Shown here: one piece after another, positions 55,564 to 64,000 of the stretch
How the letters are laid out: every line of letters starts with the position of its first letter
Numbering within the stretch: the first letter of the stretch is position 1
NCBI RefSeq assembly: GCF_037076465.1
Contig: NZ_AP028908.1
Location: forward strand, 186,001 to 250,000
Origin: Pectobacterium araliae
Lineage (GTDB): Bacteria; Pseudomonadota; Gammaproteobacteria; Enterobacterales; Enterobacteriaceae
DNA length: 64,000 nt
Reading direction: 5' to 3'
Notes under the pieces: model-generated
Databases searched by the model: none
Seen by the model: the letters and a program-made list of their open reading frames with translations, nothing else
What the model was told of the DNA's origin: nothing
Position numbers and translations under genes: made by a program

Positions 55564-56349
55564 CTAAAAAGAACCCGTTTTCCAGTTATCTCGGGCGTGA
55601 CGTACAAACGGGCTGTACTCTGGTGCGTCAGGTTTCAATGTCATATCATCATTAAAATCTTCTTTTTTATTAAAGGGAATGATCGGCCACTCACTCAGGT
55701 TGGTGAGCCTGTTTTCAAAGACCTGCACTTTCTTATTAAGGCTCTCCTGCTGTTTTTCTTTCGCTGTCCCATCCAGTCCTCCGCGCACGCCATGAATAAG
55801 GTAGGGTTCGAGCACGGTATAGCCTATATAGTGCAAGGCATGTATGGGGGGCCATAGCATTAAACGCATGTCACCATCTCGTCCGTTATACCCGCAAGCA
55901 TTTGCAGAAGCGCCGGCTGAGACAGTAAGTAAAGCGCGTTTCCCCTTCATGACCCCATTTTCATGTCGATGCTGACTGTCATAAATTCCACCATAGACAA
56001 ATATCCGATCCATCCACCCTTTCAGGATTGCTGGCATACCAAACCACCAGAAAGGAAAATGAAGCAGTAAAAGGTCGGAACGTTTTAATAGCTCAATATG
56101 CCTGGCGACGTCTTCTGGCAACTTCTGCATGTTCCAGTGATGCCGCTGTTCACGAAGCGTGTCAAACTTCTCGAATCCTTGGCGATCAGGGTAAAAGTTC
56201 TTCCCCTCGCATGGATCAAAATTTTCACTATATAAATTGATTGACTCAACAATAGAGCCTTGTTTTTCAAATATTCCAGCCGCTATTGAGGCCAAGTGAG
56301 TGTTAAATGAGTGAGATTCGGGATGGGCAGTGATAATCAGAACATTCAT
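55564..56349 (-). CDS. NAD(P)H-dependent flavin oxidoreductase (NQO1/MdaB-like flavodoxin fold)
   Basis: This 261-residue quinone-reductase-type protein starts MNVLIITAHPESHSFNTHLA, the FMN/FAD phosphate loop of the Flavodoxin_2 family. It has the internal motif LLLLHFPFWWFGMPAILKGWMDRIF, which lines the flavin. It probably reduces quinones or electrophiles with two electrons from NAD(P)H. It is divergent from an HxlR regulator with an 83-base gap, a common pair in which the regulator senses quinones or aldehydes. The bases are more AT-rich than the flanking core genes. It occupies the position between ryhB and yhhW where E. coli has yhhX. Confidence 0.87.
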   Translation of the reverse strand: MNVLIITAHPESHSFNTHLASIAAGIFEKQGSIVESINLYSENFDPCEGKNFYPDRQGFEKFDTLREQRHHWNMQKLPEDVARHIELLKRSDLLLLHFPFWWFGMPAILKGWMDRIFVYGGIYDSQHRHENGVMKGKRALLTVSAGASANACGYNGRDGDMRLMLWPPIHALHYIGYTVLEPYLIHGVRGGLDGTAKEKQQESLNKKVQVFENRLTNLSEWPIIPFNKKEDFNDDMTLKPDAPEYSPFVRHARDNWKTGSF

Positions 56350-56360
56350 GATAATTCTCC

Positions 56361-56375
56361 GTGAATATGGTTCAC
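56361..56375. promoter_or_regulatory. Candidate HxlR operator
   Basis: GTGAATATGGTTCAC is a perfect inverted repeat (GTGAA/TTCAC, five-base centre) between the divergent oxidoreductase and HxlR genes, 12 bases from the oxidoreductase start. A second pair, ATATGGTT (56365) and AACCATAT (56425), spans the region. Confidence 0.5.
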
Positions 56376-56432
56376 TGCCATAATGTTTTCTTTAAATTCA
56401 GGATGCAATTACGCACCTTTAGGTAACCATAT

Positions 56433-56804
56433 ATGGCATATCCAGGAAATGTTTACTCAGATAAGTGCTCTGCACGTGATGCTCTGGCCCTGATTTCGGG
56501 AAAATGGGTGATGCTTATTCTCCCCGCATTAGCAGCGCATCCGATGCGCAACGGAGAACTGATGAGGAAAATTGAAGGTATTTCACAAAAGGTTCTAACT
56601 CAGACTCTACGGCAGCTTGAGCGGCATGGCTTAGTTAACAGGAACGTTTACGGTATAAAACCTGCCTGTGTGGAATATAGCCTTACCAAAGTTGCCGGTT
56701 CACTTGTCGACACACTTGCTGCGCTCGACCACTGGGCCGAAATTAACTTCCCTGAACTTGACACTGCTAGGATCAAATACGATCAAGAAAACAGTAGGAT
56801 TTAA
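56433..56804 (+). CDS. HxlR-family winged-helix transcriptional regulator
   Basis: This 123-residue one-domain regulator has Cys12 in YSDKCSARDALALISGKWVMLIL, the conserved N-terminal cysteine that senses electrophiles in HxlR-type proteins such as YodB and HypR. The winged helix follows (NGELMRKIEGISQKVLTQTLRQLERHGLVNRNVY). It likely controls the divergent oxidoreductase and itself. The 3' end runs into a non-core region with no clear terminator. Confidence 0.9.
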   Translation: MAYPGNVYSDKCSARDALALISGKWVMLILPALAAHPMRNGELMRKIEGISQKVLTQTLRQLERHGLVNRNVYGIKPACVEYSLTKVAGSLVDTLAALDHWAEINFPELDTARIKYDQENSRI

Positions 56805-57153
56805 TTACGAAGGTGTAAAACCAATACGAGCTCATATTGAGACTGCCAGAAACATGGAGCTAATTTACGACATAAAAATTAGCACGGGAAAATAGATTCG
56901 TTTTCGTTTGATAAAGAAAACATATATCTCTATTTCCGCTGGTAGCATTTATTGGTCTCTGGTGACAGCGAGAGTTAATCATTTGCTGATACCGTGCCCG
57001 TGTAAATTATCCCGAGTAAAGTTGGACGCCTGTACAACATTTCGTCGTGGGTTTTCCGTTCTGATTTTTCGAACAGCGCGGTGAGTTTTTTGCGCTATCT
57101 TATTTACCGTCGCCCGTTACACTTTCCTTATCAGAAACGCAGGAGGAAAGAAC
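56805..57153. other. Intergenic region between HxlR gene and yhhW, possible gene remnant
   Basis: The first 90 bases stay open in another frame that overlaps the HxlR 3' end and would read GFNYEGVKPIRAHIETARNM and further to base 56895. That looks coding-like but has no recognised family or good start, so it may be debris of a lost gene. The rest (56896-57153) has no gene; the yhhW promoter and its AGGAGG ribosome site lie at the right end. Confidence 0.4.
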
Positions 57154-57849
57154 ATGATCTATCTACGTCAAGCGCAAGATCGCGGGCATGCCAATCACGG
57201 CTGGCTCGACAGCTGGCATACATTTTCATTTGCCGATTATTACGATCCTGATTTCATGGGATTCTCAGCACTGCGCGTGATTAACGAAGACGTTATCGAA
57301 GGCGGTCAGGGTTTCGGCACACATCCGCATAAAGATATGGAAATTCTGACCTATGTGTTGTCTGGTGCGGTTGAACATCAGGACAGCATGGGAAATAAAG
57401 AACAAGTGCCCGCGGGCGAATTCCAGATTATGAGTGCGGGCACGGGCATTCGTCACTCGGAATACAATGCCAGCAAGGATGAACCGCTGCACCTGTATCA
57501 AATCTGGATTATCCCGGAAAAAACTGGACTGACGCCGCGTTACGAGCAGAGGCGCTTTGATGTGCAGCAAGGGCGTCAGTTGGTGCTGTCCCCGGATGCG
57601 CGTGAAGGCTCGCTGAAGGTCTTTCAGGATATGACGCTGTGGCGTTGGGCGCTGAAAGCACAGGAACAATCGGTGTATCAGATTCAGGCTGACCGTCGCG
57701 TTTGGGTTCAAGTGGTGCGCGGCAGTGTTGAGATTAACGGCCAGAAAGCGGAAAACGGCGATGCATTTGCGGTCTGGGATGAAGCGGCTATTTCTGTACA
57801 CGCCAGTGCAGACAGCGAAATTCTGCTGTTTGATTTGCCGCCGGTATAA
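57154..57849 (+). CDS. yhhW: Pirin-family protein YhhW (quercetin 2,3-dioxygenase activity)
   Basis: This bicupin of 231 residues has metal ligands in GFGTHPHKDMEILTYVLSG and VEHQDSMGNKEQVPAGEFQIMSAGTGIRHSE: His57, His59, His101-type and Glu positions of pirins. E. coli YhhW oxidises quercetin in vitro; its natural substrate is unknown. A strong AGGAGG site precedes the ATG. It lies upstream of gntR as in E. coli. Confidence 0.94.
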   Translation: MIYLRQAQDRGHANHGWLDSWHTFSFADYYDPDFMGFSALRVINEDVIEGGQGFGTHPHKDMEILTYVLSGAVEHQDSMGNKEQVPAGEFQIMSAGTGIRHSEYNASKDEPLHLYQIWIIPEKTGLTPRYEQRRFDVQQGRQLVLSPDAREGSLKVFQDMTLWRWALKAQEQSVYQIQADRRVWVQVVRGSVEINGQKAENGDAFAVWDEAAISVHASADSEILLFDLPPV

Positions 57850-57871
57850 CGACGACTAAGAAATCATAGAG

Positions 57872-57902
57872 AAGCCCACGTAAGAAAGGACGCGGGCTTT
57901 TT
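57872..57902 (+). terminator. Terminator after yhhW
   Basis: AAGCCC-A-CGT (57872) pairs with ACG-C-GGGCTT (57890-57899), followed by TTTTTATT. It separates yhhW from gntR. Confidence 0.75.
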
Positions 57903-58010
57903 ATTCTCTTCACATCCCCGCGTTATCCTTCAGATTCAACGCCTTTGTCTTTACTTTCTTTATGCTTTTTTTGCTAGACTTAGATTACTGTTTTTCTGGC
58001 ATTTTTAGCG

Positions 58011-59009
58011 ATGATGAAGAAGAAAAGACCCGTTCTCCAGGATGTTGCCAACCGCGTTGGGATTACCAAAATGACGGTAAGTCGCTATTTACGTAATCCT
58101 GATCAGGTGTCCGCCGCGTTGCAGGAAAAGATCGCGATTGCGTTGGATGAGCTGGGCTATATCCCCAATCTCGCGCCGAATATGCTCGCCAGCTCGACCA
58201 GCCGGGCGATTGGCGTGCTGCTGCCGTCATTAACCAATCAGGTTTTCGCTGAGGTATTGCGTGGGATTGAACACACAGCGGAAGCGCACGGTTACCAGAC
58301 CATGCTGGCGCACTATGGCTATCATCCTGACAGAGAAGAACAGCGTCTGACTTCACTGCTGTCGTATCACATTGACGGGTTGATTCTCGCCGAACGTACC
58401 CACACGCCGCGCACGCGTCAGATGCTGGACGTTGCGGGCATTCCGGTAGTCGAGCTGATGGATTCTGTCTCCCCTTGTCTGGATATGGCGGTCGGGTTTG
58501 ATAACGTTGAAGCTGCGCGCCAGATGACGCTGCGCATGGTGGCGCTGGGGCATCGTCACATCGTCTATCTCGGCGCGCGGCAGGATGAGCGTACCCTTAT
58601 GCGCTGCCGAGGCTACGAGCAAGCGATGTGGGAAAGCGATCTCAAAAGCTATTGTGTGATGAGCGAACGAGCTTCTTCCTATTCGCTTGGTGGTGAGCTA
58701 CTGCGGCAGACGCAGGCGGAATATCCGCAGGTCGATAGCGTATTTTGCACCAATGACGATTTAGCCGTCGGCGCGATGTTTGAATGCCAGCGGCAGGGGT
58801 TGCGCGTGCCGGAAGATGTCGGCGTCGCCGGTTTCCACGGGCATGACATTGGGCAGGCGATGGTGCCGAAGCTGGCTAGCGTGCTGACGCCGCGTGAGCA
58901 CATGGGGCGCGTCGGCACTGAGCAACTGCTGGCTCGTCTGCGGGGCGAGCCAGTAGAGCAGGAAATGGTCGATGTCGGCTTTACTGTGCTGGACGGTGAA
59001 AGCCTCTAA
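58011..59009 (+). CDS. gntR: Gluconate operon repressor GntR (LacI family)
   Basis: This LacI-family repressor has 332 residues (Met at 58011 or 58014). The N-terminal helix-turn-helix is PVLQDVANRVGITKMTVSRYLRNPDQVS and the hinge ALDELGYIPNLAPNMLASSTSRAIGVLLPSL. The periplasmic-binding-like core binds gluconate or 6-phosphogluconate. It should repress the gntK and permease genes, whose shared intergenic region carries tandem operators matching the GntR sequence. Confidence 0.95.
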   Translation: MMKKKRPVLQDVANRVGITKMTVSRYLRNPDQVSAALQEKIAIALDELGYIPNLAPNMLASSTSRAIGVLLPSLTNQVFAEVLRGIEHTAEAHGYQTMLAHYGYHPDREEQRLTSLLSYHIDGLILAERTHTPRTRQMLDVAGIPVVELMDSVSPCLDMAVGFDNVEAARQMTLRMVALGHRHIVYLGARQDERTLMRCRGYEQAMWESDLKSYCVMSERASSYSLGGELLRQTQAEYPQVDSVFCTNDDLAVGAMFECQRQGLRVPEDVGVAGFHGHDIGQAMVPKLASVLTPREHMGRVGTEQLLARLRGEPVEQEMVDVGFTVLDGESL

Positions 59010-59018
59010 GCGGCGGTG

Positions 59019-59531
59019 TTAGCCTGCCGCACGAAGTGCTTCAACGCAGCGCTGCACGACTTCCTCTCGGGTGCCGTCAATATCGACCTTCAGTACATCT
59101 GGCTCATCGCTGCCCGGTTCTTCCAGCGCATCGAACTGGCTTTTCAGTAGATCTGTCGGCATGAAATGGCCTGCTCTGGCCTTGTGACGTTCCAGAACCA
59201 GTTCAAAACTGCCTTTCAAATAGATAAACACCATCTTTTCGTTCCCTTCGCGCAGGCGGTCACGGTAACGCTTTTTCAGCGCGGAACAGACGATGATGCC
59301 CGTCTCGTTTTTGTGCGCCAGACTGTAGGCGACATCGCTCAGTCGTTCTAACCACGGCGCACGGTCGTCGTCATTCAACGGCGTGCCGCTGGCCATTTTC
59401 TGGATGTTGGCACGTGGGTGTAGATCGTCACCGTCGATAAATTTTGCCTGAATGGCGCGGCCAAGTTCAGCGCCAACTGAGGATTTTCCACTGCCTGATA
59501 CGCCCATCAGAATAATGCTTCGACCTGACAT
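59019..59531 (-). CDS. gntK: Gluconokinase GntK
   Basis: GntK phosphorylates gluconate to 6-phosphogluconate. The 170 residues have the P-loop LMGVSGSGKSSVG (residues 8-20), the substrate region DGDDLHPRANIQKMASGTPLNDDDRAPWL, and SALKKRYRDRLR. It is convergent with gntR, nine bases away, and divergent from the permease gene, unlike E. coli where gntRKU run in one direction. The thermoresistant (GntK) rather than IdnK type is inferred from its location. Confidence 0.92.
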   Translation of the reverse strand: MSGRSIILMGVSGSGKSSVGAELGRAIQAKFIDGDDLHPRANIQKMASGTPLNDDDRAPWLERLSDVAYSLAHKNETGIIVCSALKKRYRDRLREGNEKMVFIYLKGSFELVLERHKARAGHFMPTDLLKSQFDALEEPGSDEPDVLKVDIDGTREEVVQRCVEALRAAG

Positions 59532-59590
59532 AATTTGATCTCTATCTCAAAATGTAAATTAAATGGTGTTTGATAGTTCCTGATTTTAAC

Positions 59591-59620
59591 ATGTTACCCG
59601 TATCATGTTACCGGTATCAA
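59591..59620. promoter_or_regulatory. Tandem GntR operators
   Basis: ATGTTACCCGTATCAT (59591-59606) and ATGTTACCGGTATCAA (59605-59620) each match ATGTTACCGGTAACAT with two to three changes and overlap by two bases. They sit between the divergent gntK and gluconate permease genes and would let GntR control both. Confidence 0.8.
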
Positions 59621-59689
59621 ATGATGATGTGATACGCCTCACAAACAATCAGCCAATTTTGGCCCGGTGTCTAAGAGAGATGATTAACG

Positions 59690-61066
59690 ATGACAGAAAT
59701 AACATCCGCCTATAGCGCCAGTGTGCTATTAACCATCGCCGCAGGTGCGGTCGCACTGTTACTGGTGCTGATTATGCGCTTCCGCATCCACGCTTTTCTG
59801 GCGCTAACGCTGGTGAGCCTGATCACGGCACTGGCAACGAACACCCCTTTTGAGAAACTCGTTCCTACTCTGCTCAGCGGTTTTGGTAGTACGCTGGCAT
59901 CCGTTGCCCTGTTGGTTGGTCTGGGGGCAATGATTGGTCGCCTGCTGGAAGTGACCGGTGGCGCAAATGTGCTGGCGGATACGCTCATCAATAAATTTGG
60001 TGAGAAACGTGCGCCTTTCGCGCTGGGGCTTGCCTCTCTGCTGTTCGGCTTCCCGATCTTTTTCGACGCCGGATTAATCGTGATGCTGCCGATTATTTTC
60101 AGCGTAGCAAAACGTTTTGGCGGTTCAATACTGACTTATGCGTTCCCTGTTGCGGGCGCGTTTGCCGTTATGCACGCCTTGCTGCCACCGCATCCCGGTC
60201 CGGTTGCTGCCAGTGAACTGCTGGGTGCCAACATTGGCCTGCTGGTACTGGTGGGTGCCGTGATTGCTTTCCCCACTTGGTATTTTGGCGCTTATCTGTT
60301 CGGCCTGTGGGCAGGTAAAAAATTCCATTTGCCGTTGCCGTCAACATTCTTGACCGAAGTAAAGGCAGATGAGAACCATACGCCGCCCCCGTTCAGCGTG
60401 GTGATGTGGGTACTGCTGCTGCCGCTGATCCTGATTTTCCTCGATACCGGATTGAATACCCTGACGGTAATGGGCGTGATCAGTGGCGATAGCAGCTTGG
60501 TGCAGTTCCTGCGTATGTTGGGGAAAACGCCGATTGCGCTACTGATTACCGTCCTGTTCGCCATGATTATGTTTAGCGGCCAGCATAGCCGTAAACACCT
60601 TGAGAAAATCTGTGAAGGCGCACTGGGTCCGGTATGTTCGATTATTCTGGTAACGGGTGCGGGCGGGATGTTCGGTGGTGTGCTGCGTTCCAGTGGTATT
60701 GGTGACGCGCTGTCGGGCGCGCTGGCGGATACTGGCATGCCAGTGATTGTAGCGGCGTTTGTGGTATCTGCTGCACTGCGTGTGGCACAGGGTTCTGCGA
60801 CGGTGGCACTGACGACCACAGCGGCGCTGATGGCACCTGCGGTGGCCGCGGCGCCTGGCCTTAGCCAATTCGATATTTGCTTTATCGTGGTGGCGATTGC
60901 GGGTGGTGCAACCGTGTTGTCGCATGTGAACGATTCAGGCTTCTGGCTGGTTGGCCGTTTCCTCGAAATGGATGAGAAAACGACCCTGAAAACCTGGACG
61001 GTGATGGAAACGTTGCTCGGCACCATCGCGTTCCTGATAGCGCTGGTGGGGAGTATTCTCCTCTAA
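59690..61066 (+). CDS. Gluconate:H+ symporter, GntP family
   Basis: This inner-membrane permease of 458 residues has about 12-14 helices. Family landmarks are GFGSTLASVALLVGLGAMIGRLLEVTGGA, LLFGFPIFFDAGLIVMLPIIF, HALLPPHPGPVAASE and VLSHVNDSGFWLVGRFLEM. The PPHPGP motif and length fit GntP/GntT more than GntU. The family also includes fructuronate and other sugar-acid transporters, so I leave the symbol open. It is controlled with gntK by the tandem GntR operators in its promoter. Confidence 0.9.
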   Translation: MTEITSAYSASVLLTIAAGAVALLLVLIMRFRIHAFLALTLVSLITALATNTPFEKLVPTLLSGFGSTLASVALLVGLGAMIGRLLEVTGGANVLADTLINKFGEKRAPFALGLASLLFGFPIFFDAGLIVMLPIIFSVAKRFGGSILTYAFPVAGAFAVMHALLPPHPGPVAASELLGANIGLLVLVGAVIAFPTWYFGAYLFGLWAGKKFHLPLPSTFLTEVKADENHTPPPFSVVMWVLLLPLILIFLDTGLNTLTVMGVISGDSSLVQFLRMLGKTPIALLITVLFAMIMFSGQHSRKHLEKICEGALGPVCSIILVTGAGGMFGGVLRSSGIGDALSGALADTGMPVIVAAFVVSAALRVAQGSATVALTTTAALMAPAVAAAPGLSQFDICFIVVAIAGGATVLSHVNDSGFWLVGRFLEMDEKTTLKTWTVMETLLGTIAFLIALVGSILL

Positions 61067-61104
61067 CGTTCCTGCGCGGAGGGCGTTAAGCAAGCCTGAC
61101 GCGC

Positions 61105-61207
61105 GGTGATAATGGATAGATCGTAAAGACGCTGTAAATACATCCCTGTACGCTCGGATTGCGCCATCCCTGGCGCAAACGCTTTACTCTTCTATTCCAT
61201 TATCACC
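61105..61207. repeat. 103-bp palindromic element between the gluconate permease and yhgN
   Basis: GGTGATAATGGATAGA (61105) and TCTATTCCATTATCACC (61191) are inverted repeats with one extra base. Inside are GTAAAG/CTTTAC and the hairpin TTGCGCCA-TCCC-TGGCGCAA (about 61159-61178). It lies between convergent genes, so it may act as a bidirectional terminator, but its modular shape suggests a dispersed repeat. Confidence 0.65.
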
Positions 61208-61281
61208 GTTTTCATTCTGAGAATCGTTTTGTAATGATTAGAGTAGAGCTTCGTTATCTGCATGATGGCGAAGCGCTATTT

Positions 61282-61875
61282 CTATAACTTCATATAAGCC
61301 CGCACGCCGTCGAGGAACATCTGCGTCGATAGCATCACCAGAATTAACCCCATCAATTTCTCCAGCGCACTCACGCCTTTCTCACCCAGCAAACGCAAGA
61401 ACACATCTGACATCAGCAGGATGATGAAAGAGATCATCCAGGCGATAAACAGTGCCAGCGTCAGGTGGGGTAACTGATCGGGATACTGGTGGGAAAGCAG
61501 CATTAGCGCCGCGAGAATCGACGGCCCCGCGACCAGCGGAATCGCCATTGGCACCAGAAACGGTTCTTCTCCGGCTGGCAGACCGCTGCTGTTGCCTTCC
61601 TGCGAGGGGAAAATCATCCGAATCGCGATAAGGAACAGCACGATACCACCAGAAATGGATACGGTTTCGGTACGCAGGTTCAGGAACGCCAGAATGTGTT
61701 CACCCGCGAACAGGAAAATCAGCATCAGCCCAAGCGCAATCAACATTTCGCGGATCAGCACCACACGTCGACGTTTAGGATCGAGGTGCTTGAGTACGGA
61801 CATGAAAATAGGCAAGTTGCCGAGTGGATCCATAATGAGCAACAGTAGCACCGTTGCGGAGATCATTTCTGTCAT
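61282..61875 (-). CDS. yhgN: MarC-family inner-membrane protein YhgN
   Basis: This 197-residue protein has six membrane helices and the MarC/UPF0056 signatures LLLIMDPLGNLPIFMSVLKHL and VPMAIPLVAGPSILAALMLLSHQYP. No transport or resistance function is proven for this family. It is divergent from asd, the E. coli order. Confidence 0.93.
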   Translation of the reverse strand: MTEMISATVLLLLIMDPLGNLPIFMSVLKHLDPKRRRVVLIREMLIALGLMLIFLFAGEHILAFLNLRTETVSISGGIVLFLIAIRMIFPSQEGNSSGLPAGEEPFLVPMAIPLVAGPSILAALMLLSHQYPDQLPHLTLALFIAWMISFIILLMSDVFLRLLGEKGVSALEKLMGLILVMLSTQMFLDGVRAYMKL

Positions 61876-62165
61876 GTTGGTTGTTGCTCCAGTTACCTGA
61901 CGGTGGCAGCGATATGATGTATTGGTCGCGATCTTTATCGTGAGTCAGGTTGATGATATTAGAATGACTGCTGAAAAATGCCGTACTATCGAATAAATTC
62001 ACTTGCGACTTGATGTACATTTTGTAAGGCTGAATGACACAATTATTTACGGGTTTACGACACGACACGCGCAACTTCTGCGGCAGATCACTGAGTCAGC
62101 AATAACCAAGCGCTATCGACGTTAGCCAGAATTCTTTTTGTTACCCCCAAAGCAGGACAGTTACC

Positions 62166-63269
62166 ATGAAAAATGTTGGTTTTATTGGCTGGCGCGGTAT
62201 GGTCGGCTCGGTTCTCATGCAGCGCATGGTGGAAGAACGCGACTTTGATGTGATTCACCCGGTATTCTTTTCAACGTCTCAGCACGGCGAACCGGCACCC
62301 GCACTGGGCGGTCATCAAGGCGTGTTGCAGGATGCTTATAATATCGAAGCCCTGCGCGCGCTGGACATCATCATTACCTGTCAGGGCGGCGATTATACCA
62401 ATGAAGTTTACCCAAAGCTGCGAGAAAGTGGCTGGCAGGGTTACTGGATCGACGCCGCATCCTCACTGCGTATGAAAGACGACGCGATTATTATTCTGGA
62501 TCCGGTGAACCACGGGGTGATTCAACAGGGTCTGGATAAAGGCATTAAAACCTTTGCTGGTGGTAACTGTACCGTCAGCCTGATGCTGATGTCATTGGGC
62601 GGTTTGTTTGCTAACAATCTGGTTGAGTGGGTTTCTGCTGCGACGTATCAGGCGGCGTCTGGCGGCGGTGCGCGTCACATGCGTGAACTGCTGGCTCAGA
62701 TGGGCGCACTGTACGGCGAAGTGGCGAAAGAGTTACAGGACCCAGCTTCTGCGATTCTGGATATCGAACGTAAAGTGACCGCGCTGACCCGTAGCGGTTC
62801 GCTGCCGACGGATAACTTCGGCGTGCCGTTGGCGGGTAGTCTGATTCCGTGGATCGACAAACAGCTGGATAACGGCCAGAGCCGTGAAGAGTGGAAAGGT
62901 CAGGCGGAGACCAACAAGATTCTTAGCACCAGCAGCGTAATTCCGGTTGACGGTCTCTGCGTACGCGTCGGTGCACTGCGCTGCCACAGCCAGGCGTTCA
63001 CCATCAAACTGAAGAAAGATGTGGCGCTGCCGGAAATCGAACAACTGCTTGCCACCCATAACGACTGGGTGAAAGTGGTGCCGAACGATCGCGATATTAC
63101 CATGCGTGAACTGACCCCTGCTGCGGTAACGGGCACGCTCTCTACGCCGGTAGGTCGTCTGCGTAAGCTGAACATGGGGCCGGAATACCTGTCCGCCTTC
63201 ACGGTCGGCGATCAGCTGCTGTGGGGAGCCGCTGAACCGCTGCGCCGTATGCTGCGCATCCTGCTGTAA
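62166..63269 (+). CDS. asd: Aspartate-semialdehyde dehydrogenase Asd
   Basis: Asd makes L-aspartate-4-semialdehyde for lysine/DAP, threonine and methionine. The 367-residue protein begins [21 protein letters not shown] (NADP fold), has the catalytic Cys in [13 protein letters not shown] near residue 136 and the active-site His in [11 protein letters not shown] near 275. The length and sequence match the Gram-negative type. It has its own terminator. Confidence 0.97.
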   Translation: MKNVGFIGWRGMVGSVLMQRMVEERDFDVIHPVFFSTSQHGEPAPALGGHQGVLQDAYNIEALRALDIIITCQGGDYTNEVYPKLRESGWQGYWIDAASSLRMKDDAIIILDPVNHGVIQQGLDKGIKTFAGGNCTVSLMLMSLGGLFANNLVEWVSAATYQAASGGGARHMRELLAQMGALYGEVAKELQDPASAILDIERKVTALTRSGSLPTDNFGVPLAGSLIPWIDKQLDNGQSREEWKGQAETNKILSTSSVIPVDGLCVRVGALRCHSQAFTIKLKKDVALPEIEQLLATHNDWVKVVPNDRDITMRELTPAAVTGTLSTPVGRLRKLNMGPEYLSAFTVGDQLLWGAAEPLRRMLRILL

Positions 63270-63299
63270 TTATCTTGCTATAGTTCTCCTGCTTTTCTG

Positions 63300-63330
63300 G
63301 CGCAACATCGGTTGATGTTGCGCTGGTTTT
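63300..63330 (+). terminator. Terminator after asd
   Basis: GCGCAACATC (63300) and GATGTTGCGC (63314) form a perfect 10-bp stem with a GGTT loop, followed by TGGTTTT. Confidence 0.85.
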
Positions 63331-63360
63331 ATACTCACGTTATATCGGAAACAGAAATGA

Positions 63361-63864
63361 ATGAATACCGACAGTGAAGAGAAAATACCGCAGGTATTGA
63401 CTTGGAGAAATCAGAAATTCGTTGTAACAACGAATAACGATCTACTGGATATTGATGCCATACATTGCTATTTAACGCGTTCAAGCTGGGCAACGGGCAT
63501 TGATATTGATACCGTTCAGGAATCCCTTGCTAACAGCCTTAATTTCGGGTTATTCACTGAAAGTAAGCAGATTGGGTTAGCACGTGTAGTGACGGATTTT
63601 GCGACTTTCGGTTATCTCTGTGATGTTTATGTACTGGAAGAATATCAGCAGCAAAAATTGGGAAGCTGGTTAATGGAATGCTGCCTTGACCACCCAGTGC
63701 TTAAGCGGCTGCGGCGTATTATGTTACTGACATCAACTGCACCATGGCTCTATGAAAAAGCAGGATATTCTCCGGTTAACAAAGAAAACTATGTCTGGGC
63801 GATTACTCGTCCTGATATGTATCAATCAAAGATCCATCCGGCTTTAGTAAACCCGTCAGATTAA
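63361..63864 (+). CDS. GNAT-family N-acetyltransferase, unknown substrate
   Basis: This 167-residue acetyltransferase has a degraded acetyl-CoA loop: CDVYVLEEYQQQKLGSWLMECCL at about residues 80-102, where the usual Q/R-x-x-G-x-G/A reads QQKLGS. WLYEKAGYSPVN near the C-terminus is the common GNAT YEKxGF motif. The coding bases are more AT-rich than asd. There is no functional partner nearby; it is a single gene after the asd terminator. The last 136 bases of the window (63865-64000) show nothing I can name. Confidence 0.82.
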   Translation: MNTDSEEKIPQVLTWRNQKFVVTTNNDLLDIDAIHCYLTRSSWATGIDIDTVQESLANSLNFGLFTESKQIGLARVVTDFATFGYLCDVYVLEEYQQQKLGSWLMECCLDHPVLKRLRRIMLLTSTAPWLYEKAGYSPVNKENYVWAITRPDMYQSKIHPALVNPSD

Positions 63865-64000
63865 GAGTCGTACCCCTCTATTAAGCATTGTTTCAGGCAA
63901 TGTTCTTATCTCTGTCAGACCCTGCTCCTCGCTACGGTAACGCGTTTATCGGCGAAATTAGCCCTGCAACTCTGTCGTACGATAAATAAATCTATAATAT

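Overview
The window is chromosomal DNA from an enterobacterium of the Pectobacteriaceae, most likely Pectobacterium. The evidence is near-identical enterobacterial core proteins in an E. coli-like order, broken by pieces seen in soft-rot bacteria: a Dickeya-type succinocysteine-lyase cluster and an orphan hcp/effector/immunity module. No transposase, prophage or CRISPR array is visible. The organism call rests on gene content and was not checked by a search.

Layout. (1) 1-4510: end of the enterobacterial common antigen locus (wzyE, wecG), the amino-acid permease yifK, then the tRNA operon argX-hisR-leuT-proM with its promoter and terminator. (2) 4588-21054: an accessory metabolic island. It holds a phytase-like acid phosphatase and a six-gene operon (fumarase/aspartase-superfamily lyase, GNAT, amino-acid ABC importer, M20 deacylase) that matches the published S-(2-succino)cysteine breakdown clusters. 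A second, oppositely oriented set follows: an Aap-type ABC importer, a TSUP permease, two MmgE/PrpD proteins and a GntR/FCD regulator. (3) 21055-36000: the sRNA glmZ with its sigma-54 promoter and GlrR sites, hemCDXY, cyaA, an inserted MFS gene, cyaY, lptM, dapF-yigA-xerC-yigB and uvrD. (4) 36120-37863: an AT-rich hcp/muramidase-like effector/immunity cassette followed by a 178-bp palindromic element. (5) 37941-49163: a cyclase-family gene, corA with a leader and candidate corL peptide, an AbrB-type membrane protein, rarD, yigI, pldA, recQ, rhtC, rhtB, pldB and yigL. (6) 49262-55053: glpT divergent from glpABC. (7) 55125-63864: the iron sRNA ryhB with a Fur box, an HxlR/NAD(P)H-oxidoreductase pair, yhhW, gntR, gntK, a gluconate permease, yhgN, asd and a GNAT gene.

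How the parts work together. The main system of interest is the 6-21 kb island. One half would import, N-acetylate, cleave and deacetylate succinated cysteine. The other half adds a second importer, a possible sulfur-compound or organic-anion permease, and two MmgE/PrpD proteins of the family that contains iminodisuccinate epimerase. A shared 12-nt palindromic core lies upstream of both minus-strand transcription units and suggests control by the adjacent GntR protein. Relative to E. coli the window joins three separate chromosomal neighbourhoods (hem-cya-uvrD-yigL, glpTABC, and ryhB-gnt-asd), so synteny breaks fall at yigL/glpT and glpC/ryhB.
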